Assembly: GCA_002454195.1 (NCBI GenBank)
Contig: DKIJ01000021.1
Coordinates: 40,518 to 79,020, forward strand
Source: Flavobacterium sp. UBA6721
GTDB lineage: Bacteria > Bacteroidota > Bacteroidia > Flavobacteriales > Flavobacteriaceae
Length of the DNA stretch: 38,503 bases
Direction of reading: 5' to 3'
Shown: one piece after another, positions 9,013 to 17,870 of the stretch
Layout of the letters: the number at the start of each line of letters is the position of its first letter
How positions within the stretch are numbered: position 1 is the stretch's first letter
Translations under genes and position numbers: made by a program
Notes under the pieces: generated by a model
What the model saw: only the letters and a program-made list of their open reading frames with translations
The model's database searches: none
What the model was told of the DNA's origin: nothing

Positions 9013-9049
9013 AAAAAAGGCTTCGCTAAAATTCCAGCGAAACCTTTTT
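9013..9049 (-). terminator. Terminator of the MORN-repeat gene
   Basis: On the minus strand, GGTTTCGCT and AGCGAAGCC (complements of 9036-9044 and 9019-9027) form a 9-bp stem containing one G-U pair, followed by six T residues. A-rich sequence on the other side could make it work in both directions. It lies about 20 nt past the stop of the minus-strand gene. Confidence 0.75.
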
Positions 9050-9069
9050 CGTAATTAACTATTGTAGAT

Positions 9070-9438
9070 TTAATTCATATTATTGACAATTGCGTCTTTT
9101 TTCCAGTTTTTTACTGATGCAATTCGGTTATCGGAATAATCCACTTCACTTAAAGTAGCAAATCCTTTATCATTGTTATCTGTCCAGAAAAACCATTTTC
9201 CAACTTTTTTTCCATTTTTATATTCGGCGATAGCGGTTTTATTTCCATTTTCGTCATAAGAAACCCAAGTTCCTTCTAATTTGCCTTTCACAAAATAACC
9301 TTCTTGTTGCACTTGACCATTGTCATAAAAATAAGTAGCTTTTACTTTTTTTCCAAAAGGTTCTAAAACTGGTTTTGCATCTTGAGCGAAAATAACTCCT
9401 GTAAATAAAACGGCTGCAATAATTATATATTTTTTCAT
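9070..9438 (-). CDS. Secreted MORN-repeat (YwqK-like) protein
   Basis: A 122-aa exported protein. The start is taken at the ATG complementary to 9436-9438, because it opens directly into a Sec signal peptide (MKKYIIIAAVLFTGVIFAQ). An in-frame ATG 11 codons earlier would put a non-signal leader in front and overlap a possible -7 box (TAAATTTG, complement of 9469-9476). The mature part has MORN-like repeats: YFYDNGQVQQEGYFVKGKLEG, W-x-SYDENGNK and YKNGKKVGKWFFW. Such proteins are often labelled YwqK-family antitoxins by similarity, but no toxin gene lies beside it, so that role is not supported here. Single-gene unit with its own terminator. Confidence 0.8.
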   Translation of the reverse strand: MKKYIIIAAVLFTGVIFAQDAKPVLEPFGKKVKATYFYDNGQVQQEGYFVKGKLEGTWVSYDENGNKTAIAEYKNGKKVGKWFFWTDNNDKGFATLSEVDYSDNRIASVKNWKKDAIVNNMN

Positions 9439-9616
9439 GATGTAAAAATTTAAATGATTTATTTTTATCAAATTTACATCTTAATTTACATTTAAAAAAC
9501 ATTTTGGTAACAATTTAGTAACATTAGATAAAAACTTAACATTGGAAATTAAAAAAGCCAATAAATTCAATGCATTAAAAAATTGATTTTCTCAATTCAA
9601 TGTACATAATTAGTTC

Positions 9617-9624
9617 TAAATTTG
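9617..9624 (+). promoter_or_regulatory. Candidate -7 box of aspS
   Basis: TAAATTTG matches the TAnnTTTG consensus and lies about 50 nt before the aspS start. No good TTTG box sits at the right distance upstream, so only the -7 element is claimed. Confidence 0.35.
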
Positions 9625-9675
9625 CAGCCAAGTCATTTTTAAGGCTTATAACCAAATAATTAAATTTTTTCAATA

Positions 9676-11424
9676 ATGTACAGAAGTCATAACTGTGGCG
9701 AGTTAAACGCCTCACACATAAACACCGAAGTAACACTTGCGGGTTGGGTTCAAAAATCACGAGATAAAGGATTCATGAATTGGGTGGATTTAAGAGACCG
9801 TTATGGAATAACACAATTAATATTTGACGAAAGTCGTACAGAAAAAACCGTATTCGAATTAGCAAAAACGCTGGGAAGAGAATTTGTAATTCAGGTAAAA
9901 GGAACGGTAATTGAGCGCGAGGCTAAAAACAAAAACATACCAACAGGAGAAATTGAAATTTTAGTTTCTGAATTAAACATTCTTAATTCGGCATTAACAC
10001 CACCATTTACAATTGAAGATGAAACAGACGGTGGCGAAGACATCCGAATGAAATACCGCTACCTTGACATTAGAAGAAATCCGGTAAAAAACAGTTTGCT
10101 ATTCCGTCACAAAGTGGCAATGGAAGTGCGCAAATATTTATCTGATTTGGATTTCTGTGAAGTGGAAACCCCTTATTTAATCAAATCGACTCCAGAAGGA
10201 GCAAGAGATTTCGTTGTGCCAAGTCGTATGAACGAAGGACAATTCTATGCCTTACCACAATCGCCACAAACCTTCAAGCAATTATTGATGGTAGGTGGAA
10301 TGGACAAATATTTCCAAATTGTGAAATGTTTCCGTGATGAGGATTTGCGTGCAGACCGTCAACCAGAGTTTACACAAATTGACTGCGAGATGGCATTTGT
10401 AGAACAAGAAGATATTTTAAACATCTTTGAAGGACTAACGCGTCATTTATTAAAAGAATTAAAAGGAGTTGATGTTGATAAATTCCCTCGCATGACTTAT
10501 GAGCACGCGATGAAAACCTACGGAAATGACAAACCAGACATCCGTTTCGGGATGGAATTTGGAGAACTAAACGAATTTGCGCAACATAAGGAATTCCCTG
10601 TATTCAATGCAGCCGAATTAGTAGTAGGTATTGCAGTGCCTGGAGATGGAAATTATACCCGTAAAGAAATCGATGCTTTAATTGACTGGGTAAAACGTCC
10701 ACAAGTAGGAGCTTCGGGAATGGTTTATGTAAAATGTAATGAAGACGGAACTTACAAATCATCAGTAGATAAATTTTACGATCAGGAAGATTTAGCTAAC
10801 TGGGCTAAAACTACAGGAGCTAAGGCTGGGGATATGATTTTTGTGCTTTCAGGTCCGGCTAACAAAACTAGAACGCAATTAAGTGCTTTAAGAATGGAAT
10901 TGGCAACTCGTTTAGGATTGCGCAACCCAGAAGTATTCGCACCTCTTTGGGTTGTGGATTTCCCATTATTAGAATTTGATGAAGAAAGTGGTCGTTATCA
11001 TGCCATGCACCACCCTTTCACCTCTCCAAAACCAGAAGACATTGCGTTGTTAGAAACTAAACCAGGGAAAGTTCGCGCCAATGCTTACGATATGGTATTG
11101 AACGGAAACGAAATTGGAGGTGGTTCTATTCGTATTCACGATAAGGCTACACAACAATTAATGTTTAAATATTTAGGATTCTCAGAAGAGGAAGCTAAAG
11201 CGCAATTTGGATTCTTGATGGACGCTTTCCAATTTGGAGCACCACCCCACGGAGGTTTAGCCTTTGGATTAGATCGATTGGTTGCCATTTTAGGAGGTCA
11301 GGAAACCATTAGAGATTTTATTGCTTTCCCTAAAAACAACTCAGGTAGAGACGTCATGATTGATGCTCCATCGGCTATTGATACTACGCAATTAGAGGAA
11401 TTACATATCAAAATAAATTTATAA
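9676..11424 (+). CDS. aspS: Aspartyl-tRNA synthetase
   Basis: A 582-aa class IIb synthetase that charges tRNA-Asp. It has the bacterial domain order: N-terminal OB-fold anticodon-binding domain (about 1-110, with [10 protein letters not shown]), the class II catalytic core, a bacterial GAD insertion (about 290-420), and the C-terminal part of the core. Motif 2 starts at Phe219 ([18 protein letters not shown]), and motif 3 contains GLDR with Arg534. Length matches bacterial AspRS (about 580-590 aa). Whether it is discriminating or also charges tRNA-Asn is not settled by sequence; the loop residue that is Leu in E. coli is Lys here. It appears to be transcribed alone. Confidence 0.97.
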   Translation: MYRSHNCGELNASHINTEVTLAGWVQKSRDKGFMNWVDLRDRYGITQLIFDESRTEKTVFELAKTLGREFVIQVKGTVIEREAKNKNIPTGEIEILVSELNILNSALTPPFTIEDETDGGEDIRMKYRYLDIRRNPVKNSLLFRHKVAMEVRKYLSDLDFCEVETPYLIKSTPEGARDFVVPSRMNEGQFYALPQSPQTFKQLLMVGGMDKYFQIVKCFRDEDLRADRQPEFTQIDCEMAFVEQEDILNIFEGLTRHLLKELKGVDVDKFPRMTYEHAMKTYGNDKPDIRFGMEFGELNEFAQHKEFPVFNAAELVVGIAVPGDGNYTRKEIDALIDWVKRPQVGASGMVYVKCNEDGTYKSSVDKFYDQEDLANWAKTTGAKAGDMIFVLSGPANKTRTQLSALRMELATRLGLRNPEVFAPLWVVDFPLLEFDEESGRYHAMHHPFTSPKPEDIALLETKPGKVRANAYDMVLNGNEIGGGSIRIHDKATQQLMFKYLGFSEEEAKAQFGFLMDAFQFGAPPHGGLAFGLDRLVAILGGQETIRDFIAFPKNNSGRDVMIDAPSAIDTTQLEELHIKINL

Positions 11425-11515
11425 TAAAAGCCTTCTTAAAATGTTTGAAAACACTGAATATCAATTATTTTATTAAAAATATTGCTATTAATCATTTTCG
11501 TATGATATTAAACAT

Positions 11516-11523
11516 TACATTTG
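11516..11523 (+). promoter_or_regulatory. Candidate -7 box of the cold-shock gene
   Basis: TACATTTG matches TAnnTTTG and lies 29 nt before the start codon. The expected -33 position holds only TTTTCG, so the promoter is partly supported. It implies a short leader of about 20 nt rather than the long structured leader known from E. coli cspA. Confidence 0.4.
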
Positions 11524-11552
11524 TCTTATTATAAATTATTATTACTATTACA

Positions 11553-11747
11553 ATGCGTACAGGTACAGTTAAATTTTTCAATGAATCAAAAGGTTACGGA
11601 TTCATTACAGACGAAGAAACAGGAAAAGACATTTTTGTTCATGCTTCAGGAATCAGCGCGGAAGAATTACGCGAAGGAGACAGAGTGAGCTACGAAGAAG
11701 AAGAAGGAAGAAAAGGAAAGGTTGCTGCTAAAGTTGCAGTAATCTAA
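11553..11747 (+). CDS. Cold-shock domain protein
   Basis: A 64-aa single OB-fold RNA/DNA-binding protein of the CspA family, thought to act as an RNA chaperone. Both RNA-binding motifs are intact: RNP1 KGYGFI at 13-18 and RNP2 IFVHAS at 27-32. The C-terminus (EEEEGRKGKVAAKVAVI) is more charged than E. coli CspA and is typical of Bacteroidota members. Monocistronic, with its own terminator. Expression could be cold-induced or constitutive; the sequence does not say which. Confidence 0.95.
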   Translation: MRTGTVKFFNESKGYGFITDEETGKDIFVHASGISAEELREGDRVSYEEEEGRKGKVAAKVAVI

Positions 11748-11775
11748 ACAAAATAGTTTTTTGTTACGAATGACC

Positions 11776-11808
11776 AAAAGGTTCCGATAGTATCGGAACC
11801 TTTTTTTT
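11776..11808 (+). terminator. Rho-independent terminator after the cold-shock gene
   Basis: A near-perfect palindrome (GGTTCCGATA at 11780-11789 and TATCGGAACC at 11791-11800, centred on one base), flanked by AAAA and a run of eight T. It cleanly separates the cold-shock gene from the nuo promoter. Confidence 0.92.
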
Positions 11809-11923
11809 GGTACAAATCTTAAAATTTTTAGATTATTTTAAGAAATTCAAAATTTACTTATTTATAATCATTAAAAACTACAAAAAAAACCTTTAAAATC
11901 AATGTGTAATTTTGGTTTTAAAC

Positions 11924-11954
11924 TTGTGTTTTATAGCATTGAAGTATATCTTTG
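11924..11954 (+). promoter_or_regulatory. Main promoter of the nuo operon
   Basis: TTG at 11924-11926, a 20-nt spacer and TATCTTTG at 11947-11954 match the Bacteroidota consensus. Transcription should start near 11961, about 23 nt before the nuoA ATG at 11984. This argues against a longer nuoA reading frame that begins upstream at 11912. Confidence 0.68.
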
Positions 11955-11983
11955 TGACTTATTTTAGCACAAAATTTATTTCT

Positions 11984-12349
11984 ATGCAATCAGAACAATT
12001 TAACTACCTACCAATTCTCATGCAAGCCTTACTTGCAATAGGTTTCGTAGTAGGTACCATCCTAATTTCAGGTAAGCTAGGACCTAGAAGAAAATCGGCT
12101 TCAAAAGATAAAAACTTCGAATGTGGAATTGAATCTGTGGGAAATGCCCGTATTCCATTTTCTGTAAAATATTTCTTGGTTGCTATTTTATTCGTTTTGT
12201 TTGATGTCGAGGTAATATTTCTATATCCTTGGGCCATTAACTTCAAAGAATTAGGAATCGAAGGAATGCTAAAAATGATTGTTTTCATGGCTTTACTTTT
12301 GGTTGGATTTTTCTATATCATCAAAAAGAAAGCTTTAGAATGGGACTAA
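11984..12349 (+). CDS. nuoA: NADH-quinone oxidoreductase subunit A
   Basis: A 121-aa membrane subunit of complex I with three transmembrane helices. The start at 11984 (MQSEQFNYLP) is chosen because the frame extending to 11912 would include the promoter, and 121 aa is the usual NuoA length. Conserved marks are the loop FECGIES (about 46-52) and the TM2 segment VKYFLVAILFVLFDVEVIFL with Asp74 and Glu76. It lies at the junction of the peripheral and membrane arms, near the quinone site. First gene of the complete nuoA-N operon; followed by a 144-nt repeat-rich gap. Confidence 0.95.
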   Translation: MQSEQFNYLPILMQALLAIGFVVGTILISGKLGPRRKSASKDKNFECGIESVGNARIPFSVKYFLVAILFVLFDVEVIFLYPWAINFKELGIEGMLKMIVFMALLLVGFFYIIKKKALEWD

Positions 12350-12493
12350 TAAAAGATCTCAGATTTTAGATTTTTAAATAGAAACTATAATCTAAAACTA
12401 GAAATCTTAAAAGATAAAAGATTTAAAAAAAATGATTTTAAATTTAAGTTATGAATTTATAACGCATAACGCATAACGCATAACATTTATAAA
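12350..12493. repeat. Heptad repeats in the nuoA-nuoB gap
   Basis: Two sets of 7-nt repeats. At 12354-12374 are AGATCTC, AGATTTT and AGATTTT, followed by inverted-type units (ATCTAAA, ACTAGAA, ATCTTAA) that can pair back. At 12457-12484 is TTATAAC followed by three exact GCATAAC units, ending 9 nt before the nuoB start. The nnnTAAC form is the same as the right arm of the element at 5585-5619. No coding capacity. Confidence 0.7.
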
Positions 12494-13042
12494 ATGAGTA
12501 ATTCAAAAATAAATATGGTTGCCCCTCCAGAAGGTGTTGTAGGTGAAGGATTCTTTGCTACAAAACTTAATGATGTTGTAGGTTTGGCACGTGCCAATTC
12601 ACTTTGGCCATTACCTTTTGCTACTTCTTGTTGTGGAATTGAATTTATGGCCACTATGGCTTCTCATTACGACTTAGCGCGTTTTGGTTCTGAGCGTGTA
12701 AGTTTCTCTCCTCGTCAAGCGGATATGTTGATGGTTATGGGAACTATTTCCAAAAAAATGGCGCCAATCTTGCGCCAAGTTTACGAGCAAATGTCTGAAC
12801 CAAGATGGGTAATTGCTGTAGGAGCTTGTGCTTCTTCAGGAGGAATATTCGATACTTATTCTGTACTACAAGGAATTGACAAAGTTATCCCTGTGGATGT
12901 ATATGTTCCAGGTTGCCCGCCAAGACCAGAACAAATTGTTGATGGTGTAATGAAATTACAAGAACTTGTAAAATCAGAATCAGTAAGAAGAAGAAGTTCA
13001 CCTGAGTATCAAGAATTATTAGCTTCTTATAATATCAAATAA
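12494..13042 (+). CDS. nuoB: NADH-quinone oxidoreductase subunit B
   Basis: A 182-aa peripheral-arm subunit that holds cluster N2, the last [4Fe-4S] centre before quinone. Ligands are visible: the tandem Cys46-Cys47 (ATSCCGIEFMA), Cys112 (GACASSGG) and Cys141 (VPGCPPRPE). The fold is that of [NiFe]-hydrogenase small subunits. Residues 10-25 form a short N-terminal extension before the core. It starts after the nuoA-nuoB repeat gap and stops one base before nuoC. Confidence 0.97.
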   Translation: MSNSKINMVAPPEGVVGEGFFATKLNDVVGLARANSLWPLPFATSCCGIEFMATMASHYDLARFGSERVSFSPRQADMLMVMGTISKKMAPILRQVYEQMSEPRWVIAVGACASSGGIFDTYSVLQGIDKVIPVDVYVPGCPPRPEQIVDGVMKLQELVKSESVRRRSSPEYQELLASYNIK

Positions 13043-13043
13043 A

Positions 13044-13565
13044 ATGGCATTAGAAAATACAGCTATCCAAGATAAATTAGTAGAAACATTCGCAGCTGAT
13101 GTTTTTAATTTCCAACAGGAAAGAGATATTTTTTCGTTTGAAATTAATGCAAAAAACAACACTGCTATCATTTTATTCTTAAAAAACGATCCTGAATTAC
13201 GTTTTCATTTCCTAACAGATTTATGCGGAATTCATTATCCTGATAACCCAGCTGATAAACAATTTGCCGTTGTTTACCACATGCACAATTGGTACGAAAA
13301 CAAACGTATTCGAATCAAAACTTTCCTTAACGGAGAAAATCCTGAAATCAAAACCGTTTCTAATATATTCTTGACTTCCAATTGGATGGAAAGAGAAACA
13401 TACGATTTCTTCGGCATCAACTTTATTGGTCATCCACAATTAAAACGTATTTTGAATATGGATGAAATGATTTCTTTCCCTATGCGTAAAGAATTCCCAA
13501 TGGAAGATGGTGGAAGAACTGATAAAGACGACCGTTTCTTCGGAAGAACAGTAGACAATTTCTAA
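13044..13565 (+). CDS. nuoC: NADH-quinone oxidoreductase subunit C
   Basis: A 173-aa subunit of the 30-kDa complex I family, in the peripheral arm next to NuoD. The signature is clear: METETYDFFGI-type sequence (WMERETYDFFGINFIGHP) followed by LKRIL and MRKEFPMED. It is a separate protein, not fused to NuoD as in E. coli. Lies one base after nuoB and 32 nt before nuoD. Confidence 0.95.
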   Translation: MALENTAIQDKLVETFAADVFNFQQERDIFSFEINAKNNTAIILFLKNDPELRFHFLTDLCGIHYPDNPADKQFAVVYHMHNWYENKRIRIKTFLNGENPEIKTVSNIFLTSNWMERETYDFFGINFIGHPQLKRILNMDEMISFPMRKEFPMEDGGRTDKDDRFFGRTVDNF

Positions 13566-13597
13566 AAAAACAATATATAATTTTTCACATTCTATAA

Positions 13598-14836
13598 ATG
13601 TCAGAACTATTATTACCACCAGAGCATCGCTATGCTAAAATAATAAAAGAGCGATCAAATGAAGACGGAAGCGAGCTTTCTATCTTGAATTTAGGTCCTA
13701 CTCACCCAGCTACACACGGAATTTTCCAAAATATTCTGTTGATGGATGGAGAACGAATTCTGGATGCAGAACCTACTATTGGTTATATCCATCGTGCTTT
13801 TGAAAAAATTGCCGAAAATCGTCCTTTCTATCAAATCACCCCTCTTACAGACCGTATGAACTATTGCTCCTCTCCTATTAATAATATGGGATGGTGGATG
13901 ACCTTAGAAAAATTACTAAATATCGAAGTTCCAAAACGAGCTCAATATTTAAGAGTAATTGTAATGGAATTAGCTAGAATTACCGATCACTTAATTTGTA
14001 ACTCGATTTTAGGTGTAGATACAGGAGCTTATTCTGGTTTCCTATATGTTTTCCAATTTAGAGAAAAAGTATATGAAATTTACGAGGAAATCTGTGGAGC
14101 TCGTTTAACAACAAACATGGGTAGAATTGGTGGTTTTGAGAGAGACTGGTCACCAAGAGCTTTTGAATTACTAAACACGTTTTTAGAAGAATTCCCGGTT
14201 GCTTGGAAAGAATTTGAAAACTTATTTGAAAGAAACCGAATTTTTATTGACAGAACTGTAAACGTTGGAGCTATTTCGGCTGAAAAAGCAATGGCTTACG
14301 GATTTACAGGACCAAATTTACGTGCTGCAGGTGTTGATTACGATGTTCGTGTAGCACAACCTTATAGTTCTTACGAGGATTTTGACTTTAAAGTCCCAGT
14401 AGGAAAATCAGGAGATACGTACGACCGTTTTTGTGTTCGTAATGCCGAAGTTTGGGAAAGTTTAAGCATCATTCGTCAGGCGTTAGATAAAATGCCTGCT
14501 GGAAACGAATACCATGCCGAAGTTCCTGATTACTATTTACCTCCAAAAGAAGATGTTTACCACAACATGGAATCCTTAATCTATCATTTCAAAATTGTAA
14601 TGGGAGAAGTTCCTGTTCCAGTTGCCGAAATCTATCACCCAGTAGAAGGAGGAAATGGAGAAATTGGTTTTTATTTAGTAACTGACGGTAGTCGTACTCC
14701 ATACAGACTTCACTTTAGAAGACCTTGTTTTATTTACTACCAAGCTTATCCTGAAATGATAAAAGGCGCATTATTATCAGATGCCATTGTTATTTTATCC
14801 AGTTTAAATGTAATTGCTGGAGAATTAGACGCATAA
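13598..14836 (+). CDS. nuoD: NADH-quinone oxidoreductase subunit D
   Basis: A 412-aa 49-kDa-type subunit that forms the quinone-binding cavity with NuoB. It is related to the large subunit of [NiFe] hydrogenases, without the metal-binding Cys. Visible marks are LNLGPTHPATHG near residue 31 (the His loop at the quinone site), IGYIHRAFEK, the DRMNYCSSPINN segment and the C-terminal ELDA end. It is a stand-alone protein of normal length, 3 nt before nuoE. Confidence 0.97.
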   Translation: MSELLLPPEHRYAKIIKERSNEDGSELSILNLGPTHPATHGIFQNILLMDGERILDAEPTIGYIHRAFEKIAENRPFYQITPLTDRMNYCSSPINNMGWWMTLEKLLNIEVPKRAQYLRVIVMELARITDHLICNSILGVDTGAYSGFLYVFQFREKVYEIYEEICGARLTTNMGRIGGFERDWSPRAFELLNTFLEEFPVAWKEFENLFERNRIFIDRTVNVGAISAEKAMAYGFTGPNLRAAGVDYDVRVAQPYSSYEDFDFKVPVGKSGDTYDRFCVRNAEVWESLSIIRQALDKMPAGNEYHAEVPDYYLPPKEDVYHNMESLIYHFKIVMGEVPVPVAEIYHPVEGGNGEIGFYLVTDGSRTPYRLHFRRPCFIYYQAYPEMIKGALLSDAIVILSSLNVIAGELDA

Positions 14837-14839
14837 ATT

Positions 14840-15370
14840 ATGGAACGTACACATCACAAACAAGAAATAAATATGACTGAAGCATTGATGGCTCGCATCA
14901 ATGAATTAATAAGTCATTACCCTGAAGACAAAAAGAAATCGGCTTTACTGCCCGTTTTACACGAAGTTCAGGATGCTCATGACAACTGGTTAAGCGTTGA
15001 GCTAATGGATAAAGTTGCCGAAATTCTTGAAATTTTACCTATCGAAGTTTACGAAGTAGCTACTTTCTACACCATGTTTAACCTAAAACCTATTGGGAAA
15101 TACATGTTTGAGTTTTGTCAAACTTCTTGCTGCTGTCTAAACGGAGTTGAAGATTTAATGGATTATACCTGCGAAAAATTAGGTGTAGGCATCGGTGAAA
15201 CGACTCCAGACGGTCTTTTCGAAGTAAGAGGGGTAGAATGTTTAGGTGCATGCGGATATGCTCCTATGATGCAATTAGGTGATTTTTACAAAGAGCATTT
15301 AACGAAAGAAAAAATCGATCAGTTAATTGCTGATTGCCGAGATAATAAAATAATATTACACGATAAATAA
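14840..15370 (+). CDS. nuoE: NADH-quinone oxidoreductase subunit E
   Basis: A 176-aa thioredoxin-like [2Fe-2S] subunit of the NADH dehydrogenase module, carrying cluster N1a. The ligands are Cys93 and Cys98 (spacing x4, within FCQTSCCCLNG), and Cys134 and Cys138 (GVECLGACGYAP). The run of three Cys at 97-99 is unusual; only one should bind the cluster. An in-frame Met at residue 12 is an alternative start. Overlap-free, 1 nt before nuoF. Confidence 0.95.
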   Translation: MERTHHKQEINMTEALMARINELISHYPEDKKKSALLPVLHEVQDAHDNWLSVELMDKVAEILEILPIEVYEVATFYTMFNLKPIGKYMFEFCQTSCCCLNGVEDLMDYTCEKLGVGIGETTPDGLFEVRGVECLGACGYAPMMQLGDFYKEHLTKEKIDQLIADCRDNKIILHDK

Positions 15371-15371
15371 G

Positions 15372-16739
15372 ATGTCAAGAAAAATATTATTAGACAAAAT
15401 CAACGTTCCAGGGATTAAAACCTATGAAGTTTACCGTCAACACGGCGGTTATGCTTCTGTTGAAAAAGCCATGAAAACAATGACTCCTGACGATGTCGTT
15501 GAGGAAGTAAAAAAATCAGGGCTTAGAGGTCGTGGTGGTGCAGGTTTCCCAGCTGGAATGAAATGGAGTTTTATTGACAAAAAATCAGGAAAACCAAGAC
15601 ACTTGGTTTGTAATGCCGATGAGTCAGAACCGGGTACATTCAAAGATAGGTATTTGATGGAATTTATTCCTCACTTATTAATCGAAGGTATGATTACTTC
15701 CAGTTATGCCTTGGGCACTAACCGCTCGTACATCTACATCCGTGGAGAATACATGTGGGTTTTTAAAATATTAGAAAGAGCGATTGCTGAGGCTAAAGCT
15801 GCAGGATGGTTAGGGAAAAATATTTTAGGAACAGGTTACGACTTAGAATTACACGTTCACTGTGGTGCAGGTGCTTACATTTGTGGAGAAGAAACCGCTT
15901 TAATCGAATCATTAGAAGGTAAAAGAGGAAATCCACGTATCAAACCACCATTCCCAGCCGTTTCAGGACTTTGGGCGAACCCAACAGTAGTAAACAACGT
16001 AGAAACTATAGCAGCAGTGCCATGGATTGTAAATAATTCAGGTGATGATTATGCAAAAATTGGAATCGGAAGATCAACAGGTACTAAATTAATTTCGGCA
16101 TCTGGAAACATTAAAAATCCAGGGGTTTACGAAATAGAATTGGGTTTAAGTGTAGATGAATTCATGAATTCTGATGAATATTTAGGAGGAATGAGTTCAA
16201 GTCGTCCTCTAAAAGCATTAGTACCTGGAGGTTCATCTGTGCCAATTTTACCAGCTGATTTGATTTTTAAAACAGCAAATGGTGAAGATCGTTTAATGAC
16301 TTACGAATCCTTAAGTGATGGTGGATTTGCTACGGGTTCGATGTTAGGTTCAGGAGGATTTATCGTGTACGATGATACGGCTTGTATTGTACGTAACACT
16401 TGGAATTTCTCACGTTTCTACCACCACGAATCATGTGGGCAATGTACTCCATGTCGAGAAGGAACAGGATGGTTAGAAAAAGTTTTATGGCGTATTGAAA
16501 ATGGTCAGGGTCGTGAAGAAGACATCGAATTATTGTGGAGTATTCAAAGTAAAATTGAAGGAAACACGATCTGTCCATTAGGAGATGCCGCATCGTGGCC
16601 GGTAGCTGCAGCTATTCGTCATTTTAGAGAAGAATTTGAATATCATATTCGTTTCCCAGAAAGAATCAAAAACAGAGATCACTTTGTTGCTGAGCCTTTT
16701 GAGAAAGTAAGACATTTGGTAGCAAAACAAACAGTATAA
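15372..16739 (+). CDS. nuoF: NADH-quinone oxidoreductase subunit F
   Basis: A 455-aa NADH-oxidising subunit with FMN and the N3 [4Fe-4S] cluster. The Gly-rich NADH/FMN region is RGRGGAGFPAGMKW at 52-65, followed by CNADESEPGTFKDR at 80-93 and YICGEETALIESLEGKRG at 169-186. The cluster ligands are Cys355, Cys358, Cys361 (CGQCTPC) and Cys401 (ICPLGD). All hallmark residues are present. An 84-nt gap of inverted heptad repeats follows before nuoG. Confidence 0.97.
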   Translation: MSRKILLDKINVPGIKTYEVYRQHGGYASVEKAMKTMTPDDVVEEVKKSGLRGRGGAGFPAGMKWSFIDKKSGKPRHLVCNADESEPGTFKDRYLMEFIPHLLIEGMITSSYALGTNRSYIYIRGEYMWVFKILERAIAEAKAAGWLGKNILGTGYDLELHVHCGAGAYICGEETALIESLEGKRGNPRIKPPFPAVSGLWANPTVVNNVETIAAVPWIVNNSGDDYAKIGIGRSTGTKLISASGNIKNPGVYEIELGLSVDEFMNSDEYLGGMSSSRPLKALVPGGSSVPILPADLIFKTANGEDRLMTYESLSDGGFATGSMLGSGGFIVYDDTACIVRNTWNFSRFYHHESCGQCTPCREGTGWLEKVLWRIENGQGREEDIELLWSIQSKIEGNTICPLGDAASWPVAAAIRHFREEFEYHIRFPERIKNRDHFVAEPFEKVRHLVAKQTV

Positions 16740-16823
16740 AATAGTTTAAAGTTAGAAGTTTAAAGTTTTGAAGTTAGTTAACCTGAAACTTTTAAACCTA
16801 AAACTAAAAAAACAAAAGAATAA
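16740..16823. repeat. Inverted heptad repeats in the nuoF-nuoG gap
   Basis: From 16743 the units AGTTTAA, AGTTAGA, AGTTTAA, AGTTTTGA and AGTTAGT run one after another (7 nt, one of 8). After 16780 come the inverse units containing AAACT (TGAAACT, TTTAAACC, TAAAACT). The two halves can pair into an imperfect hairpin. Same layout as the elements at 5445-5619 and 12350-12493, but with a different unit sequence. Confidence 0.65.
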
Positions 16824-17867
16824 ATGAAAGTAACAATAGACGGTCAAAGCATAGAAGTAGCACCAGGAACTACCATCCTGCAAGCTGCTCGTATGATAGG
16901 AGGAGAATCAGTTCCACCTGCAATGTGCTATTATTCTAAACTAGAGAAAACGGGAGGTAAATGCCGTTGTTGTTTAGTGGAAGTGTCAAAAGGTAGTGAT
17001 GCCGATCCAAGACCAATGCCTAAATTGATGGCCTCTTGTGTAACAGGATGTATGGATGGTATGGAAGTAAATAGCAAAAATTCGGATCGTGTACGTGAAG
17101 CACGTCAGTCAGTAACCGAATTTTTATTAATCAACCACCCATTAGATTGTCCTATTTGCGATCAAGCTGGAGAATGTGATTTGCAGGATTTAAGCTTTGA
17201 GCACGGAAAATCGAAGACCCGTTTTATTGAAGAAAAAAGAACTTTTGAACCAGAAGATATTGGTCCGAATATTCAATTGCACATGAACCGTTGTATTTTA
17301 TGTCAACGTTGTGTTGCTGTTGCTGATCAATTAACAGATAATAGAGTTCATGGAGTATTAGACCGTGGTGACCATGCTAATATTTCGACTTGTATTTCTA
17401 AGGCAATTGATAATGAATTCTCAGGAAACATGATTGATGTATGCCCAGTTGGAGCATTAACTGATAAAACGTTCCGTTTCAAATCAAGAGTTTGGTTTAA
17501 CAAGCCTTATAATGCTCACAGAGATTGTGATAAATGTTGTGGAAAAACAACTGTTTGGATGTTTGGTAACGAAATTCAAAGAGTTACAGGTCGTAAAGAT
17601 CAATACCACGAGGTAGAAGAATTTATTTGTAACGAATGTCGTTTTGACCACAAAGATCCAGCTGACTGGGTAATTGAAGGACCAAAAAAATTCGATAAAG
17701 ATTCGGTTATAAACCAAAACAATTACACCAGAAAAATGGATACGGTACACATTGCTACTGAAGAAGGAATTTTGAAAGGTAGAGAACAAGACCGTAAAAA
17801 AATCAGTATGACGGCAATCCCGTTGAGCAAAGAAGAGCAAAAAGAATTTAAAAATGGTAATCTATAA
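16824..17867 (+). CDS. nuoG: NADH-quinone oxidoreductase subunit G, short form
   Basis: A 347-aa iron-sulfur subunit. Most bacterial NuoG proteins are 700-900 aa; this one lacks the long molybdopterin-oxidoreductase-like C-terminal domain. Present are the N1b [2Fe-2S] ligands Cys35, Cys47, Cys50 and Cys72, the His-ligated N5 site His105, Cys109, Cys112 and Cys118, the N4 site Cys157, Cys160, Cys163 and Cys207, and an N7-like Cys group (Cys235, Cys238/239, Cys269, Cys272). It ends soon after. No frameshift or leftover coding sequence is seen, since nuoH starts 4 nt downstream. The short form is, to my knowledge, usual in Flavobacteriia. Confidence 0.93.
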   Translation: MKVTIDGQSIEVAPGTTILQAARMIGGESVPPAMCYYSKLEKTGGKCRCCLVEVSKGSDADPRPMPKLMASCVTGCMDGMEVNSKNSDRVREARQSVTEFLLINHPLDCPICDQAGECDLQDLSFEHGKSKTRFIEEKRTFEPEDIGPNIQLHMNRCILCQRCVAVADQLTDNRVHGVLDRGDHANISTCISKAIDNEFSGNMIDVCPVGALTDKTFRFKSRVWFNKPYNAHRDCDKCCGKTTVWMFGNEIQRVTGRKDQYHEVEEFICNECRFDHKDPADWVIEGPKKFDKDSVINQNNYTRKMDTVHIATEEGILKGREQDRKKISMTAIPLSKEEQKEFKNGNL

Positions 17868-17870
17868 AAA

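Noticed and set aside
9070..9438. Toxin-antitoxin module
   Set aside because: MORN-repeat proteins of this type are sometimes named as antitoxins, but this one is exported, stands alone and has no toxin-like neighbour.
11912..11983. N-terminal extension of nuoA from an ATG at 11912
   Set aside because: It would place the promoter (11924-11954) inside the gene and add 24 residues not seen in NuoA; the start at 11984 gives the normal length.
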